A stretch of DNA of 64,000 nucleotides from SAR202 cluster bacterium (GCA_009392005.1 VFHL01000005.1:62001-126000); one strand, 5' to 3'. Positions 32,267 to 40,790 are shown, numbered from the stretch's first letter. Made by a program: numbers and translations. Notes: generated from the sequence alone by a model not told the origin.

Positions 32267-33001
32267 TCATTTATAAGCTCCTACCCAATATCGCCATCGA
32301 ATCATAATGGCATCTTTTATCATTTCCAACGAATGCTGCAACGGTTTAACTCGACTTTCTTCTCCATACACCCATGTCACGGGCACCTCATTAATAGTAA
32401 GACGTTTTCTTTCTGCGAGGAACAACAATTCAACATCAAAACCAAATCCATTTGTTTTCTGTTGGTTGAAAATCTCTTGTGTCGAAGATTTTCGAAACAA
32501 CTTAAAGCCACATTGCGTATCTTGAAATTTCAAACCAGTCAGAACCTTGACCAGTCCGTTAAATGTTCGACCCATGATGTGCCGATATGGTGGCTCACCG
32601 ATTCTCTGAGATCCCTCAACTTCTCGTGATCCGATTGCGATATCAGGCCGTGGTTTTGAGTTCAACAAGTAATGTACATCGTCAATTGGTACCGAAAGAT
32701 CTGCATCACTTAAGAGCATGTAGTCTCCGTTTGCTTCAAGCATGCCATGTTTCACTGCATGGCCTTTGCCACGGTGTTTTAGTTTCACAATTTTAATACT
32801 TCGTTCGTTTCGTTTTGCCTCCTCGATCACTTTTAACGTGTCATCTGTGCTGCCATCGTCAACAACAATAATTTCGGTTTTAAAAGGATTGGCGTCACAA
32901 AAATTCGCGATATGCTCCAAAGTCTTTGGTAATCGATACTCTTCATTGTATGCAGGTATGATGATCGAAAGATATGTGTGATCTTTTTTATCAGCCGGCA
33001 T
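32267..33001 (-). CDS. Family 2 glycosyltransferase (dolichyl/polyprenyl-phosphate glucosyltransferase-like)
   Basis: This 244-residue GT-A enzyme has the nucleotide-sugar site SIIIPAYNEEYRLPKTL and VVDDGSTDDTL. The catalytic DAD motif reads LLSDADLSVPIDDV, and the acceptor-side segment reads DTQCGFKLFR. The closest pattern is the dolichyl-phosphate beta-glucosyltransferase/DPM1-like group, which loads a sugar onto a polyprenyl phosphate for glycan assembly. It lacks C-terminal membrane spans, unlike GtrB. It starts 6 bp after lysC and so appears to be in the thrB-lysC operon, with no obvious pathway link. Confidence 0.85.
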   Translation of the reverse strand: MPADKKDHTYLSIIIPAYNEEYRLPKTLEHIANFCDANPFKTEIIVVDDGSTDDTLKVIEEAKRNERSIKIVKLKHRGKGHAVKHGMLEANGDYMLLSDADLSVPIDDVHYLLNSKPRPDIAIGSREVEGSQRIGEPPYRHIMGRTFNGLVKVLTGLKFQDTQCGFKLFRKSSTQEIFNQQKTNGFGFDVELLFLAERKRLTINEVPVTWVYGEESRVKPLQHSLEMIKDAIMIRWRYWVGAYK

Positions 33002-33007
33002 CTTGAT

Positions 33008-34237
33008 TTATGATTCTTCGATGTCTGCTTCAAGTTCAAAGGCAGAATGAAGGGCGCGAATAGCCTTTTGCACGCCTTCTTCATGGATTATGCATGTAAT
33101 ACGGATCTCTGATGTTGTGATCATTTCGATATTCACCCCAACTTTATTCAAGCATTCAAACATGGTGCTTGCATAACCGGGTTGACTCTGCATACCAGCG
33201 CCTACAACACTAACTTTGGCTAAGTTTGTATTGCTAGTGAGGCTGCTTGCGCCAATTGTTTTGGTGATCGGATTTATTACTGCTAAGGCTTCATCTAGAG
33301 ATGATCGCTCCACTGTAAAAGAAAGGTCAGTAAGTTTATCTACGCTGCTATTTTGCACAATTATGTCCACACTGATGCCTGCATCTGATAGAGGGCTAAA
33401 GATACTTGCAGCGATTCCAGGGTGGTCAGGAACACCCAGAATTGTGACTTTAGTTACGTCCAAATCATGAGCTATCCCTTTAACTTTATCCTTCATCTCC
33501 ATATTACGCCCTCCGTGTATAAGCGTGCCCTGTTTTTCAGTAAAACTGGAAGCAACAAGTATTGGTACATTGTAGACCCAAGCGAGTTCAACAGCTCTTG
33601 AGTGTAAGACGCGCGCTCCATGATTGGCCAATTCAGCCATCTCTTCAAAATTCAGTTCGATTAGTTGTCTGGCTTTTGGTTCTATCCTTGGGTCTGCAGT
33701 GTATACACCTTCAACATCAGTGTAAATTTCACATACATCCGCTCCAAGTTTGGCTGCTAATGCAACCGCTGTCGTATCCGATCCCCCTCTTCCAACCGTC
33801 GTGATATCTAACCCTTCGGATATTCCTTGAAATCCAGCAACGACTACTATTTTCCCAGTTTCTAGGTTTTCATGAATTCTAGAGGGATCAATCTCTTGTA
33901 TCTGGGCACGTCTATGTTCTCTAGTCGTTTGGATACCCGCTTGGTTTCCGTCAAGGCCAATAGCATCGTATCCAATAGCTTTCAGGGCCATTGTGAGAAG
34001 TGCTGTCGAGACTATTTCTCCTGTTGACAAAAGCATGTCCATCTCGCGTGGTGGTGGAGCGTCTGTGAGTTGATCAGCTAGAACGGTTAAAGTGTCTGTA
34101 GAGTCCCCCATAGCTGACACAACAACTACGACTCCATCGCCAGTGTCTTTTCGATCTGCTATTCGGCGTGCCACACTTTTTATACGGTCTGGTGTCGCTA
34201 CGGAAGAGCCTCCATATTTTTGTACGATAATTGACAA
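33008..34237 (-). CDS. lysC: Aspartate kinase
   Basis: Aspartate kinase phosphorylates aspartate, the first step to lysine, threonine and methionine. The 409-residue protein has VQKYGGSSVATPDRI, GRGGSDTTAVALAAKLGA and the ATP loop TDVEGVYTADPR, then two ACT domains (ITKVTILGVPDHPG-like VTILGVPDHPG and KVSVVGAGMQSQPG). The layout is that of monofunctional Lys/Thr-sensitive enzymes of about 400 residues. The TTG/ATG region at 34237 begins MSIIVQKYGG. The upstream thrB stop lies 5 bp away, so both are co-transcribed. Confidence 0.95.
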   Translation of the reverse strand: MSIIVQKYGGSSVATPDRIKSVARRIADRKDTGDGVVVVVSAMGDSTDTLTVLADQLTDAPPPREMDMLLSTGEIVSTALLTMALKAIGYDAIGLDGNQAGIQTTREHRRAQIQEIDPSRIHENLETGKIVVVAGFQGISEGLDITTVGRGGSDTTAVALAAKLGADVCEIYTDVEGVYTADPRIEPKARQLIELNFEEMAELANHGARVLHSRAVELAWVYNVPILVASSFTEKQGTLIHGGRNMEMKDKVKGIAHDLDVTKVTILGVPDHPGIAASIFSPLSDAGISVDIIVQNSSVDKLTDLSFTVERSSLDEALAVINPITKTIGASSLTSNTNLAKVSVVGAGMQSQPGYASTMFECLNKVGVNIEMITTSEIRITCIIHEEGVQKAIRALHSAFELEADIEES

Positions 34238-34242
34238 TTTTC

Positions 34243-35157
34243 TTATCTCTCTGTTACCTGAGTTCCTATCTTATCTATGGCCAGAATCTGAGTAGTTCCT
34301 ACTAATCCCTCTTCTTTAGCTGAGCGTTGCATGTTTTGTGCAATTTGCCGCTCATTGTCGATTGCAATGGCTGTAACTGTGGATCCCGCTCCCGAAAGGA
34401 ATGCTCCTACCGCTCCGGCGTCCGTCGATGAGGCAATAAGTGAATTAAGGCCAGGGAGGAGTTGTGTTCGATACGGTTGGTGCAATCGATCTTCCATCGC
34501 CGTTTTTAGATCTTGCCATTTGCCTGTCCTCAAGCTATTGATAAGCAATGCGACTCTTCCTAGGTTGAATATTGCATCTTCCCGATCAACTTCTCGAGGT
34601 AGAATGGCTCTTGCATGTTCAGTTGGCATTTGTGATTCGGGCACGAAAATCACCACACTTGGGTTTCCCTCTATCAGGACTTCTGAAGTTATGACTTCTG
34701 GTCCTTGTCCACTTTGTATAGCAATCTGGCATCCTCCCAAGAGGCCGGCTGTTACATTGTCAGGATATCCTTCGATCTGAACAGCGAGTTGCAAAAGCTC
34801 TTGGTTCGCCAAAGGATTGCCCTCCATCACGTTTGCCGCAATAAGGCCTCCTAACGTGGCGGCACCGCTGCTGCCAAGCCCACGAGCTAAGGGTATTCGA
34901 TTAATACAATCAATGTTCATTTTTTGGACCGGCCTCCCGATGGTTTCAAAAAACCTCTTAGCTGATTGGAAAATGAGGTTTTCATCATCGGTTGAAAGTT
35001 CAGCACTACCTTCACCTTGAATCCGTATTTTGTTGCTTTCACTGGGCGTAACAGAGAGCTCATTGTAGAGATTCAGAGCGATTCCAAGGCAATCAAATCC
35101 AGAACCCATATTGGCAGAGGTAGCAGGGGTGCGAATATGTAAAAATTTTGATGCCAT
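34243..35157 (-). CDS. thrB: Homoserine kinase
   Basis: Homoserine kinase makes O-phosphohomoserine for threonine synthesis. The 304-residue GHMP kinase has TPATSANMGSGFDCLGIAL, the ATP-binding PLARGLGSSGAA and the C-terminal GAFLSGAGSTVTAIA. It is the first gene of a thrB-lysC-glycosyltransferase operon. A TATAAT element (35194-35199 read on the minus strand) lies 37 bp upstream of the ATG, with GGAG 10 bases before the start. thrA (hom) and thrC are not present in the window. Confidence 0.95.
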   Translation of the reverse strand: MASKFLHIRTPATSANMGSGFDCLGIALNLYNELSVTPSESNKIRIQGEGSAELSTDDENLIFQSAKRFFETIGRPVQKMNIDCINRIPLARGLGSSGAATLGGLIAANVMEGNPLANQELLQLAVQIEGYPDNVTAGLLGGCQIAIQSGQGPEVITSEVLIEGNPSVVIFVPESQMPTEHARAILPREVDREDAIFNLGRVALLINSLRTGKWQDLKTAMEDRLHQPYRTQLLPGLNSLIASSTDAGAVGAFLSGAGSTVTAIAIDNERQIAQNMQRSAKEEGLVGTTQILAIDKIGTQVTER

Positions 35158-35193
35158 AGAACAGTTGCTCCATTAACCGCAGATAGAAAAAGA

Positions 35194-35199
35194 ATTATA
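35194..35199 (-). promoter_or_regulatory. Promoter -10 (TATAAT) for thrB-lysC
   Basis: Read on the minus strand, TATAAT precedes the thrB ATG by 37 bp. At 17 bp upstream the -35 would be TTACTT, a weak match. A divergent TATAAT (35230-35235, plus strand) is close by, so the two promoters overlap. Confidence 0.45.
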
Positions 35200-35229
35200 A
35201 CAATGGTTTATCTAAGAAGTAATATAAAC

Positions 35230-35235
35230 TATAAT
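35230..35235 (+). promoter_or_regulatory. Promoter -10 (TATAAT) for tRNA-Pro(CGG)
   Basis: TATAAT lies 50 bp upstream of the tRNA start, with a weak TTTATC about 17 bp before it. It is divergent to the thrB promoter. A perfect -10 with a poor -35 is common in this window. Confidence 0.4.
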
Positions 35236-35284
35236 CGTTGCTCGGTGTTCTATTCATGATCTGTTTCCAGAACATCACTTATAT

Positions 35285-35361
35285 CGGGGAGTGGCCCAGC
35301 TTGGTAGGGCGCCGCGTTCGGGACGCGGAGGTCGGGGGTTCGAATCCCCCCTCCCCGACCA
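35285..35361 (+). tRNA. tRNA-Pro (anticodon CGG)
   Basis: The acceptor stem CGGGGAG (35285-35291) pairs with CTCCCCG (35351-35357). The anticodon stem CCGCG/CGCGG encloses TTCGGGA, so the anticodon is CGG. The T-loop GTTCGAATC and an encoded CCA are present. It reads CCG codons. Confidence 0.95.
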
Positions 35362-35422
35362 ACATGAGAGGATTGTTGTGGTCTTGAATATAAAGCGCCA
35401 ATTTATGAGTGGATGTTGAAAA

Positions 35423-36217
35423 TCAAATCTCTTTAATTTCCCGAATTCTCTGGACAAGGGTTGGTAAAACTTCACCAGTTGGCCCATTAATGGTGAGGTC
35501 ACAGATTTCGCTGAGAGCGGACCCCTCCGTATTAATTTCCAAAATTTGAGCACCATTCTGTTTTGCTAAAGATGGAAACGCTGCTGCCGGATACACGACT
35601 GCAGACGTCCCCAATAGAAGCATACAGTCTGCCTTTAACGTCTCTTGCTGGCAGACATGCATGACGTCTGTTGGTATCGGTTCGCCAAACATTACGGTGT
35701 CTCCCTTTACGATGCCACTACATTCTGGGCAATGCGGTGGAACATTTTCAAGATCCGCATCTATTTCGTTCTTTTCGAACCGCATGTTGCAGTCAATACA
35801 TCGCAATAAGGTTCTATTTCCATGAATTTCGGCTACATTTGTATGGCCCGCAGCTTTGTGCAAGTTGTCCACATTTTGAGTAATTATATGTTTCAAAATG
35901 CCCATCTTTTCCATTTCTACTAAAGCGTAGTGGCCTGGATTAGGAGTTGCTGTTTCAAATGCTGCTGCCTCAGGTCGCGGTTGTTCAGTTAGGCGATTTA
36001 CCCACCATTGTTTTGGATCTTGTAGTAATTGTTCGTACCCTCTGTTATCGGGTTCTCCATACTTAGTCCATAGTCCTCCTTTGCCTCTAAAAGGAGAGAT
36101 ACCGCTCTCCACTGACATACCTGCGCCAACTAGAGCAACAACATATTGTGATTCACATATTAATTCTGCAGTTTGATCGATTATGTGTTCTATCTGTTCC
36201 GATAAAGAGAAATCCAT
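35423..36217 (-). CDS. cobB: Sir2-family NAD-dependent protein deacylase (sirtuin)
   Basis: This 264-residue sirtuin has [15 protein letters not shown] for NAD binding, [12 protein letters not shown] with the catalytic histidine in EIHGNRTLL, and a Cys4 zinc site (CIDC and CPEC). It has [10 protein letters not shown] and ILEINTEGS near the end. Sirtuins remove acyl groups from lysines using NAD. The Tyr/Arg pair of the desuccinylase type (YxxR) cannot be judged from the segment seen. ATG 36217 has AGGAG upstream. It is divergent from amtB. Confidence 0.92.
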   Translation of the reverse strand: MDFSLSEQIEHIIDQTAELICESQYVVALVGAGMSVESGISPFRGKGGLWTKYGEPDNRGYEQLLQDPKQWWVNRLTEQPRPEAAAFETATPNPGHYALVEMEKMGILKHIITQNVDNLHKAAGHTNVAEIHGNRTLLRCIDCNMRFEKNEIDADLENVPPHCPECSGIVKGDTVMFGEPIPTDVMHVCQQETLKADCMLLLGTSAVVYPAAAFPSLAKQNGAQILEINTEGSALSEICDLTINGPTGEVLPTLVQRIREIKEI

Positions 36218-36318
36218 GCTGCCACTCCTAACTAGCTGTGGAAACTTTTCCTATCCTAGGTCACGAAATGAGTAAATGAGTACAAAACCTAATAAATACT
36301 AAGTACTCTCAGAATAAA

Positions 36319-36356
36319 TTTACGTGAATGTAACATGAATGTAGCACACGCGAAAC
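36319..36356 (+). promoter_or_regulatory. GlnR-box-like 11-bp direct repeats upstream of amtB
   Basis: Four five-base elements occur at exact 11-bp spacing: TTTAC (36319), GTAAC (36330), GTAGC (36341) and GAAAC (36352), each separated by six bases. The last three match the known actinobacterial GlnR pattern GTnAC-n6-GAAAC-n6 in spacing and partly in sequence. The site lies 84-121 bp before the amtB ATG. No glnR-like gene is in the window, so the binding protein is unknown. No equally good copy was found before glnB or the synthetase genes. Confidence 0.45.
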
Positions 36357-36439
36357 ATTCAACCTGTATGTTCAACTCTCCAATACGTTAAGTTGGAGCA
36401 GGTTCCTTTAGGAAAAATTTCGGAAGACAAGGAGAAATT

Positions 36440-37657
36440 ATGGACAGTGGACACACTGCTTGGGTACTAGTTGCATCTGCTTTGGTGTTTTTTATGACAC
36501 CCGGGCTCGCGTTTTTCTATGGTGGGTTGGTGCGAGCAAAAAATGTGGTTAATACGATCATGTACAGTTTTATGTCTATCGCCGTTGTGAGTATTGTCTG
36601 GGTTCTTTGGGGCTACAGTCTTGCATTTACCGATGGCGGCGGATTGAACCAATGGGTTGGAGGCTTTAGCGCTTTTGGGTTGAGTGGTATCGGCGTTGAT
36701 GCTGATGCCGGTGGATTTCCAGAATTGGCATTCATTTGTTTCCAACTAATGTTTGCGATTATTACTCCTGCACTCATAACAGGAGCATTCGTTGAGCGAT
36801 TCAAATTTACTACCTATTTGGTTTTCCTTGTGTTTTGGATAACGCTCGTTTACGCACCCGTTTGTCATTGGGTGTGGGGCGGAGGTTGGATCGCTGATCT
36901 TGGTGCACTTGATTTTGCCGGAGGTACGGTAATTCATGTGAACGCTGGTATAGCTGCTGTTGCGGCGGCCATGCTCGTTGGGAAGCGAAGAAATCCAGGA
37001 GTCGAGCCACACAATGTTCCATATGTTGTTTTGGGGGCTGCGATTCTCTGGTTCGGATGGTTTGGATTCAATGCAGGTTCTGAACTTGCAGCTGATGGTG
37101 TCGCAGCGAGTGCATTTCTTGTAACGAACACAGCGGCGGCGGCGGCGGCATTAACGTGGGGAATCATTTCACAAATACGGACAGGTAAAATGGGTGCTGT
37201 TGGTGTCGCAACGGGCGCAGTCGCTGGCCTGGTTGCCATTACACCTGCATCTGGGTTTGTTGGGATATATGGAGCACTGGCGATTGGCATTGGCGCTGGG
37301 GTCATATGCTTTATCTGCCTTGAATTAATGGAACGATCTGGCCTTGATGATGCTCTCGCCGTTTTTGCTGTTCACGGTGTAGGTGGCGCATGGGGTGCAG
37401 TAGCGACAGGCATATTCTGCACTGCAGCTATAGGTGGGACCGCAGGACTAATTGATGGAAACGCAGGGCAGGTTGGTATTCAGGTTGCTTCTGTCCTAGC
37501 GACTACTGCGTACTCTTTTGTTTTGACAATAGCGATACTGTTTGTTTTGGATAAAGTCCCGGGACTTGGCCTTCGAGTTTCTGAGCCTGATGAAGATGTT
37601 GGTTTAGATCTGGCTGCTCATGGTGAACGAGGAACAGTGGGTGATGGTGCTGATTAG
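36440..37657 (+). CDS. amtB: Ammonium transporter AmtB
   Basis: This 405-residue protein has eleven membrane spans and the Amt family signature GGTVIHVNAGIAAVAAA, which carries the first pore histidine. The second pore histidine is in AVHGVGGAWGA. The N-terminal GLAFFYGGLVRAKNVVNTI and the closing C-terminal SEPDEDVGLDLAAHGE are typical of AmtB, whose C-terminal segment contacts P-II. It takes up ammonium. No signal peptide is visible. ATG 36440 follows AAGGAG at 36429-36434. It heads the amtB-glnB-GSII-glnA-gltB nitrogen cluster. Confidence 0.95.
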   Translation: MDSGHTAWVLVASALVFFMTPGLAFFYGGLVRAKNVVNTIMYSFMSIAVVSIVWVLWGYSLAFTDGGGLNQWVGGFSAFGLSGIGVDADAGGFPELAFICFQLMFAIITPALITGAFVERFKFTTYLVFLVFWITLVYAPVCHWVWGGGWIADLGALDFAGGTVIHVNAGIAAVAAAMLVGKRRNPGVEPHNVPYVVLGAAILWFGWFGFNAGSELAADGVAASAFLVTNTAAAAAALTWGIISQIRTGKMGAVGVATGAVAGLVAITPASGFVGIYGALAIGIGAGVICFICLELMERSGLDDALAVFAVHGVGGAWGAVATGIFCTAAIGGTAGLIDGNAGQVGIQVASVLATTAYSFVLTIAILFVLDKVPGLGLRVSEPDEDVGLDLAAHGERGTVGDGAD

Positions 37658-37708
37658 CACGAACTGAAAAGTAGTAGCAGTAAAGATTCTAGAATGTATT
37701 GTAGTTAA

Positions 37709-37747
37709 ACCGGTTCCAGATACCTTTGGGGTTTTCCTGGAACCGGT
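37709..37747 (+). terminator. Strong stem-loop between amtB and glnB
   Basis: ACCGGTTCCAG (37709-37719) pairs perfectly with CTGGAACCGGT (37737-37747), an 11-bp stem with a 17-base loop. No T-run follows, so it is more likely an RNA-processing/stability element or a pause/anti-termination site than a simple terminator. It lies about 50 bp before the glnB start. Confidence 0.5.
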
Positions 37748-37794
37748 GGTTGAATCAGGATTTGTACAGAGGTTCTGCAAGGAGGTAAGGGGAG

Positions 37795-38148
37795 ATGCTT
37801 AAAGTTGAAGCTATAGTTCGTCCGGAGAGGGTAAACGAAGTTGTCGCAGCATTACAAGATGCAGGCTGCCGCGGTTTTCATTATGAGAACATAACTGGTC
37901 AAGGTATACAACAGGGTGTTGAAGTTGTTACTGGGCGGGGTGGTCGAGTAGCGTCTCGTGCTGCTATGCCCAAAACTTTAATCGTAACGGTTATTTCAGA
38001 TGACATGAAAGAGGCAGTTATTGAAGCGATTGTTTCTTCCGCACGCTCCGAAGGAGAAGGCGCGATCGGTGATGGAAAGATTTTTATGAGTGAGATTTCG
38101 GATGTCGTTAGAGTGCGAACTGGCGAAAGAGGACAGGACGCGCTTTAA
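37795..38148 (+). CDS. glnB: P-II nitrogen regulatory protein with atypical T-loop
   Basis: This 117-residue P-II has LKVEAIVRPERVNEVVAALQDAG at the start and the C-terminal signature EGAIGDGKIFMSEISD...VRVRTGERG. P-II trimers bind ATP, ADP and 2-oxoglutarate and plug AmtB. The T-loop reads GQGIQQGVEVVTGRGGRVAS and contains no tyrosine, so the classical uridylylation site (Tyr51) is missing and the YKGAEY signature is absent. It could work through ligand binding alone. AAGGAGG precedes the start. It directly follows amtB, the usual pairing. Confidence 0.92.
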   Translation: MLKVEAIVRPERVNEVVAALQDAGCRGFHYENITGQGIQQGVEVVTGRGGRVASRAAMPKTLIVTVISDDMKEAVIEAIVSSARSEGEGAIGDGKIFMSEISDVVRVRTGERGQDAL

Positions 38149-38240
38149 CCCGCGAATTATCTTGGTGAGGTTGCAAGAAGCGACGAAAAACGGTTCAATG
38201 TCACTAAGGTTCTAGTGCGATCATTAAACGGAGGTGAAGC

Positions 38241-39242
38241 GTGGTATATAAGGCAGAATATTTGTGGTTGGATGGAACGACGCCATCGGCGCAGATAAGA
38301 TCGAAAACTAAAGTCATAGCTGATGGAGAAGCGCCGCCTATTTGGGGTTTTGATGGGTCAAGTACACAACAAGCAGCCGGTGAGAGTTCTGACGTCGTTC
38401 TTAACCCGGTTCTTACAGTTCCTGATCCGATTCGTGGCGGGAACAACGTTATTGTGATGAACGAAACATTGTTGCCTGATATGAGTCCCCACCCTACAAA
38501 TACACGAGCTGCATGTGCAGCGGCAGCAGAAAAATTTAGTAGTTTTGATACGTGGTTCGGAATTGAACAGGAATACACGTTCTTTCAAGGTAGGGACCCG
38601 TTAGGTTGGCCAGAGGATGGCTTTCCGGCTCCTCAAGGAGACTATTACTGTGCGGTCGGTTCTGAAAACATCTTTGGCCGGGATATTGTTGAGGAGCATA
38701 TGGATGCCTGCATAGCTGCAGGTTTGACAATAGCTGGTATTAACGCAGAGGTTATGCCAGGCCAATGGGAATATCAGATTGGTCCTGTGGGTGCGCCGCA
38801 AGTTGCCGATGAGCTGTGGATTGGTCGGTGGTTACTAGCAAGAATCGCAGAAAATTATGGGGTGACCGTTTCTTTAGACGCGAAACCTGTAAAAGGCGAT
38901 TGGAATGGCGCTGGTTGCCACACCAACTTTTCTACCAAACAAATGAGAGAAAATTACGCAGCATGTGAAGCGGCAGCGGAAGCACTTGGGGCAAATGCGG
39001 CGGAACACATAGCTAATTACGGAGCTGGGATTGAAGATCGGTTAACAGGTCAGCATGAGACCGCAAGTTATAAAGATTTTTCTTATGGGGTTTCTGATCG
39101 TGGGGCTTCGATAAGAATTCCATGGCAGGTTGCTAGAGATCAAAAAGGGTATATAGAGGACCGACGCCCAAATGCCAATATGGATCCGTACCTTGTAACT
39201 CGTTTAGTTATTGATACTGTCTGCGGAGCTGCCAGTAAATAA
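38241..39242 (+). CDS. Glutamine synthetase type II (eukaryotic-type GSII)
   Basis: This 333-residue enzyme has GSII features: WGFDGSSTQQA, FGIEQEYTFFQ, GWPEDGFPAPQGDYYC, INAEVMPGQWEYQIGP, WNGAGCHTNFST and the C-terminal GASIRIPWQVARD. GSII is known from eukaryotes and some bacteria such as rhizobia and actinomycetes, and lacks the GSI adenylylation loop. It makes glutamine from glutamate and ammonia. The GTG start follows AACGGAGG. It sits between glnB and the type I enzyme, so two different glutamine synthetases are encoded together. Confidence 0.93.
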   Translation: MVYKAEYLWLDGTTPSAQIRSKTKVIADGEAPPIWGFDGSSTQQAAGESSDVVLNPVLTVPDPIRGGNNVIVMNETLLPDMSPHPTNTRAACAAAAEKFSSFDTWFGIEQEYTFFQGRDPLGWPEDGFPAPQGDYYCAVGSENIFGRDIVEEHMDACIAAGLTIAGINAEVMPGQWEYQIGPVGAPQVADELWIGRWLLARIAENYGVTVSLDAKPVKGDWNGAGCHTNFSTKQMRENYAACEAAAEALGANAAEHIANYGAGIEDRLTGQHETASYKDFSYGVSDRGASIRIPWQVARDQKGYIEDRRPNANMDPYLVTRLVIDTVCGAASK

Positions 39243-39295
39243 ATCTCTGGACTTCGAATCGGGTAAATAATTGAAATTGATTGTGTAGTTTTCAT

Positions 39296-39331
39296 GGGTG
39301 GCAGTTAACGGGATAGCTCAACCTGCTGCCC
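39296..39331 (+). terminator. Hairpin after the GSII gene
   Basis: GGGTGGCAG (39296-39304) pairs with CTGCTGCCC (39323-39331), nine pairs with two G-T wobbles and an 18-base loop. No T-run follows. It probably marks the end of the GSII transcript or a processing site before the glnA promoter. Confidence 0.4.
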
Positions 39332-39342
39332 GAACGAAATCT

Positions 39343-39372
39343 TTGACACAAATTTCACAATCGCCATATACT
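39343..39372 (+). promoter_or_regulatory. glnA: Strong sigma70-type promoter for glnA-gltB
   Basis: TTGACA (39343-39348), an 18-bp spacer and TATACT (39367-39372) make the best promoter in the window. The expected start lies at about 39379, inside an inverted repeat (39375-39405), so an operator or a transcript-start hairpin controls it. It places glnA and gltB under separate control from amtB. Confidence 0.65.
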
Positions 39373-39374
39373 GT

Positions 39375-39405
39375 GGGGCAACGCTTTAATTGTGAGCGCT
39401 GCCCC
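39375..39405. promoter_or_regulatory. Inverted repeat at the glnA transcription start
   Basis: GGGGCA-a-CGCT and AGCG-c-TGCCCC form a near-perfect 10-bp dyad around nine bases, placed just after the -10 element. Position and symmetry fit a repressor operator. It would also form a strong hairpin in the 5' RNA. I recognise no specific regulator from the sequence. Confidence 0.5.
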
Positions 39406-39446
39406 ATTGCTATCAAATCAGGGGTAAGGAGGAGGCCCTAAGCGAC

Positions 39447-40790
39447 ATGGCAGCCATTCAAGACCGTGAACAGGCTAAGGAATTCGTTTTACGAACAGTA
39501 AAAGAACGCGATGTGCAATTTATTCGCCTCTGGTTTACTGACGTTAGCGGAACCTTAAAGGGTTTTGCAATCATGCGCGAGGAATTGGAGGAAGCGTTAA
39601 ACGAGGGGTTTGGGTTTGACGGATCATCAATTGATGGTTATGCGCGGAGTGATGAAAGCGATATGATCGCCCTGCCAGATCCAACGACATTTTCTCTTCT
39701 GCCATGGCGACCTCAAGAGCGCGGAGTAGCTAGGCTATTTTGCGATATCCTCTTACCTGATGGAGCACCTTTTACTGGTGATCCACGATACGTTTTGAAA
39801 AAGAATCTTGAGAAGGCTCGTGAAAAAGGATTTACCTTTTACGTTGGTCCAGAAATGGAATATTTTTATTTGAACAGCCCTGATGATCCGACTCCGGTCG
39901 ACGCGGCAGGATATTTTGACCAGGATTCGCTTGATTTGACAACTGACCTTCGCCGAGACACGGTCCTGAATTTAGAAGAGATGGGTATTGGCGTAGCTTA
40001 TACGCATCATGAAGTTGCTCCTGGACAAGAAGAGATTGTTCTCCGGCATACTGATGCACTCACTATGGCAGATAATTGCATGACCTATAAAGTTGTTGTG
40101 AAGGAAGTAGCGCGTCAACATAACGTGTTCGCGACATTTATGCCGAAGCCATTAGCGAATCTCAATGGCAATGGTATGCACACGCATCAATCTCTTTTTC
40201 GTGGAGAAACTAATGTTTTTTACGATGCTGACGAGGATCTGAATTTGTCTGCAATTGGGCGACATTATATAGCGGGCTTGTTGGAGCACGCATCAGGGAT
40301 TACATCAATTACGAACCAATGGGTTAATTCATATAAAAGACTTGTTCCAGGGTATGAAGCTCCCATATATATCTCGTGGGCAAAAGTAAATCGATCAGAT
40401 TTGATAAGGGTGCCACGTATCAAGCCATCAAGGCCGGATGAAATGCGTATCGAGTATCGTGCTCCTGATGCAGCATGCAACCCCTATCTTGCATTTTCTG
40501 TGATGCTTGCAGCAGGATTGGACGGTGTTGAAAGGGAACTCGATCCTCCTGAACCACTTACGCAAAATGCGTATGATATGAGTGATGAAACCCGGGTTGC
40601 GAAAGGTGTAAATACCCTTCCTGGGGATCTTATGCAGGCAGTTTTAGCTACTGAAGAAGATCCACTGGTACGTGACACATTAGGTGATAGTGTTTTTGAA
40701 AGTTTTTTGAAGAATAAGACGATCGAATGGGATACGTTTCGTCGACAGGTTACTGATTACGAATTGCAAAGGTACTTACCAGTTTTGTAA
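39447..40790 (+). CDS. glnA: Glutamine synthetase type I
   Basis: This 447-residue glutamine synthetase has WFTDVSGTLKG, FDGSSIDGYA, EMEYFYLN, HHEVAPGQEEI, NGNGMHTHQSL and NSYKRLVPGYEAP. It makes glutamine. The adenylylation segment (NLYDLP) of GSI-beta is absent, which fits the alpha subdivision. ATG 39447 follows GGAGGAGG. gltB follows with the natural start 72 bp downstream; together they form GS-GOGAT. The 204-bp intergenic region upstream carries a promoter and two hairpins. Confidence 0.95.
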   Translation: MAAIQDREQAKEFVLRTVKERDVQFIRLWFTDVSGTLKGFAIMREELEEALNEGFGFDGSSIDGYARSDESDMIALPDPTTFSLLPWRPQERGVARLFCDILLPDGAPFTGDPRYVLKKNLEKAREKGFTFYVGPEMEYFYLNSPDDPTPVDAAGYFDQDSLDLTTDLRRDTVLNLEEMGIGVAYTHHEVAPGQEEIVLRHTDALTMADNCMTYKVVVKEVARQHNVFATFMPKPLANLNGNGMHTHQSLFRGETNVFYDADEDLNLSAIGRHYIAGLLEHASGITSITNQWVNSYKRLVPGYEAPIYISWAKVNRSDLIRVPRIKPSRPDEMRIEYRAPDAACNPYLAFSVMLAAGLDGVERELDPPEPLTQNAYDMSDETRVAKGVNTLPGDLMQAVLATEEDPLVRDTLGDSVFESFLKNKTIEWDTFRRQVTDYELQRYLPVL

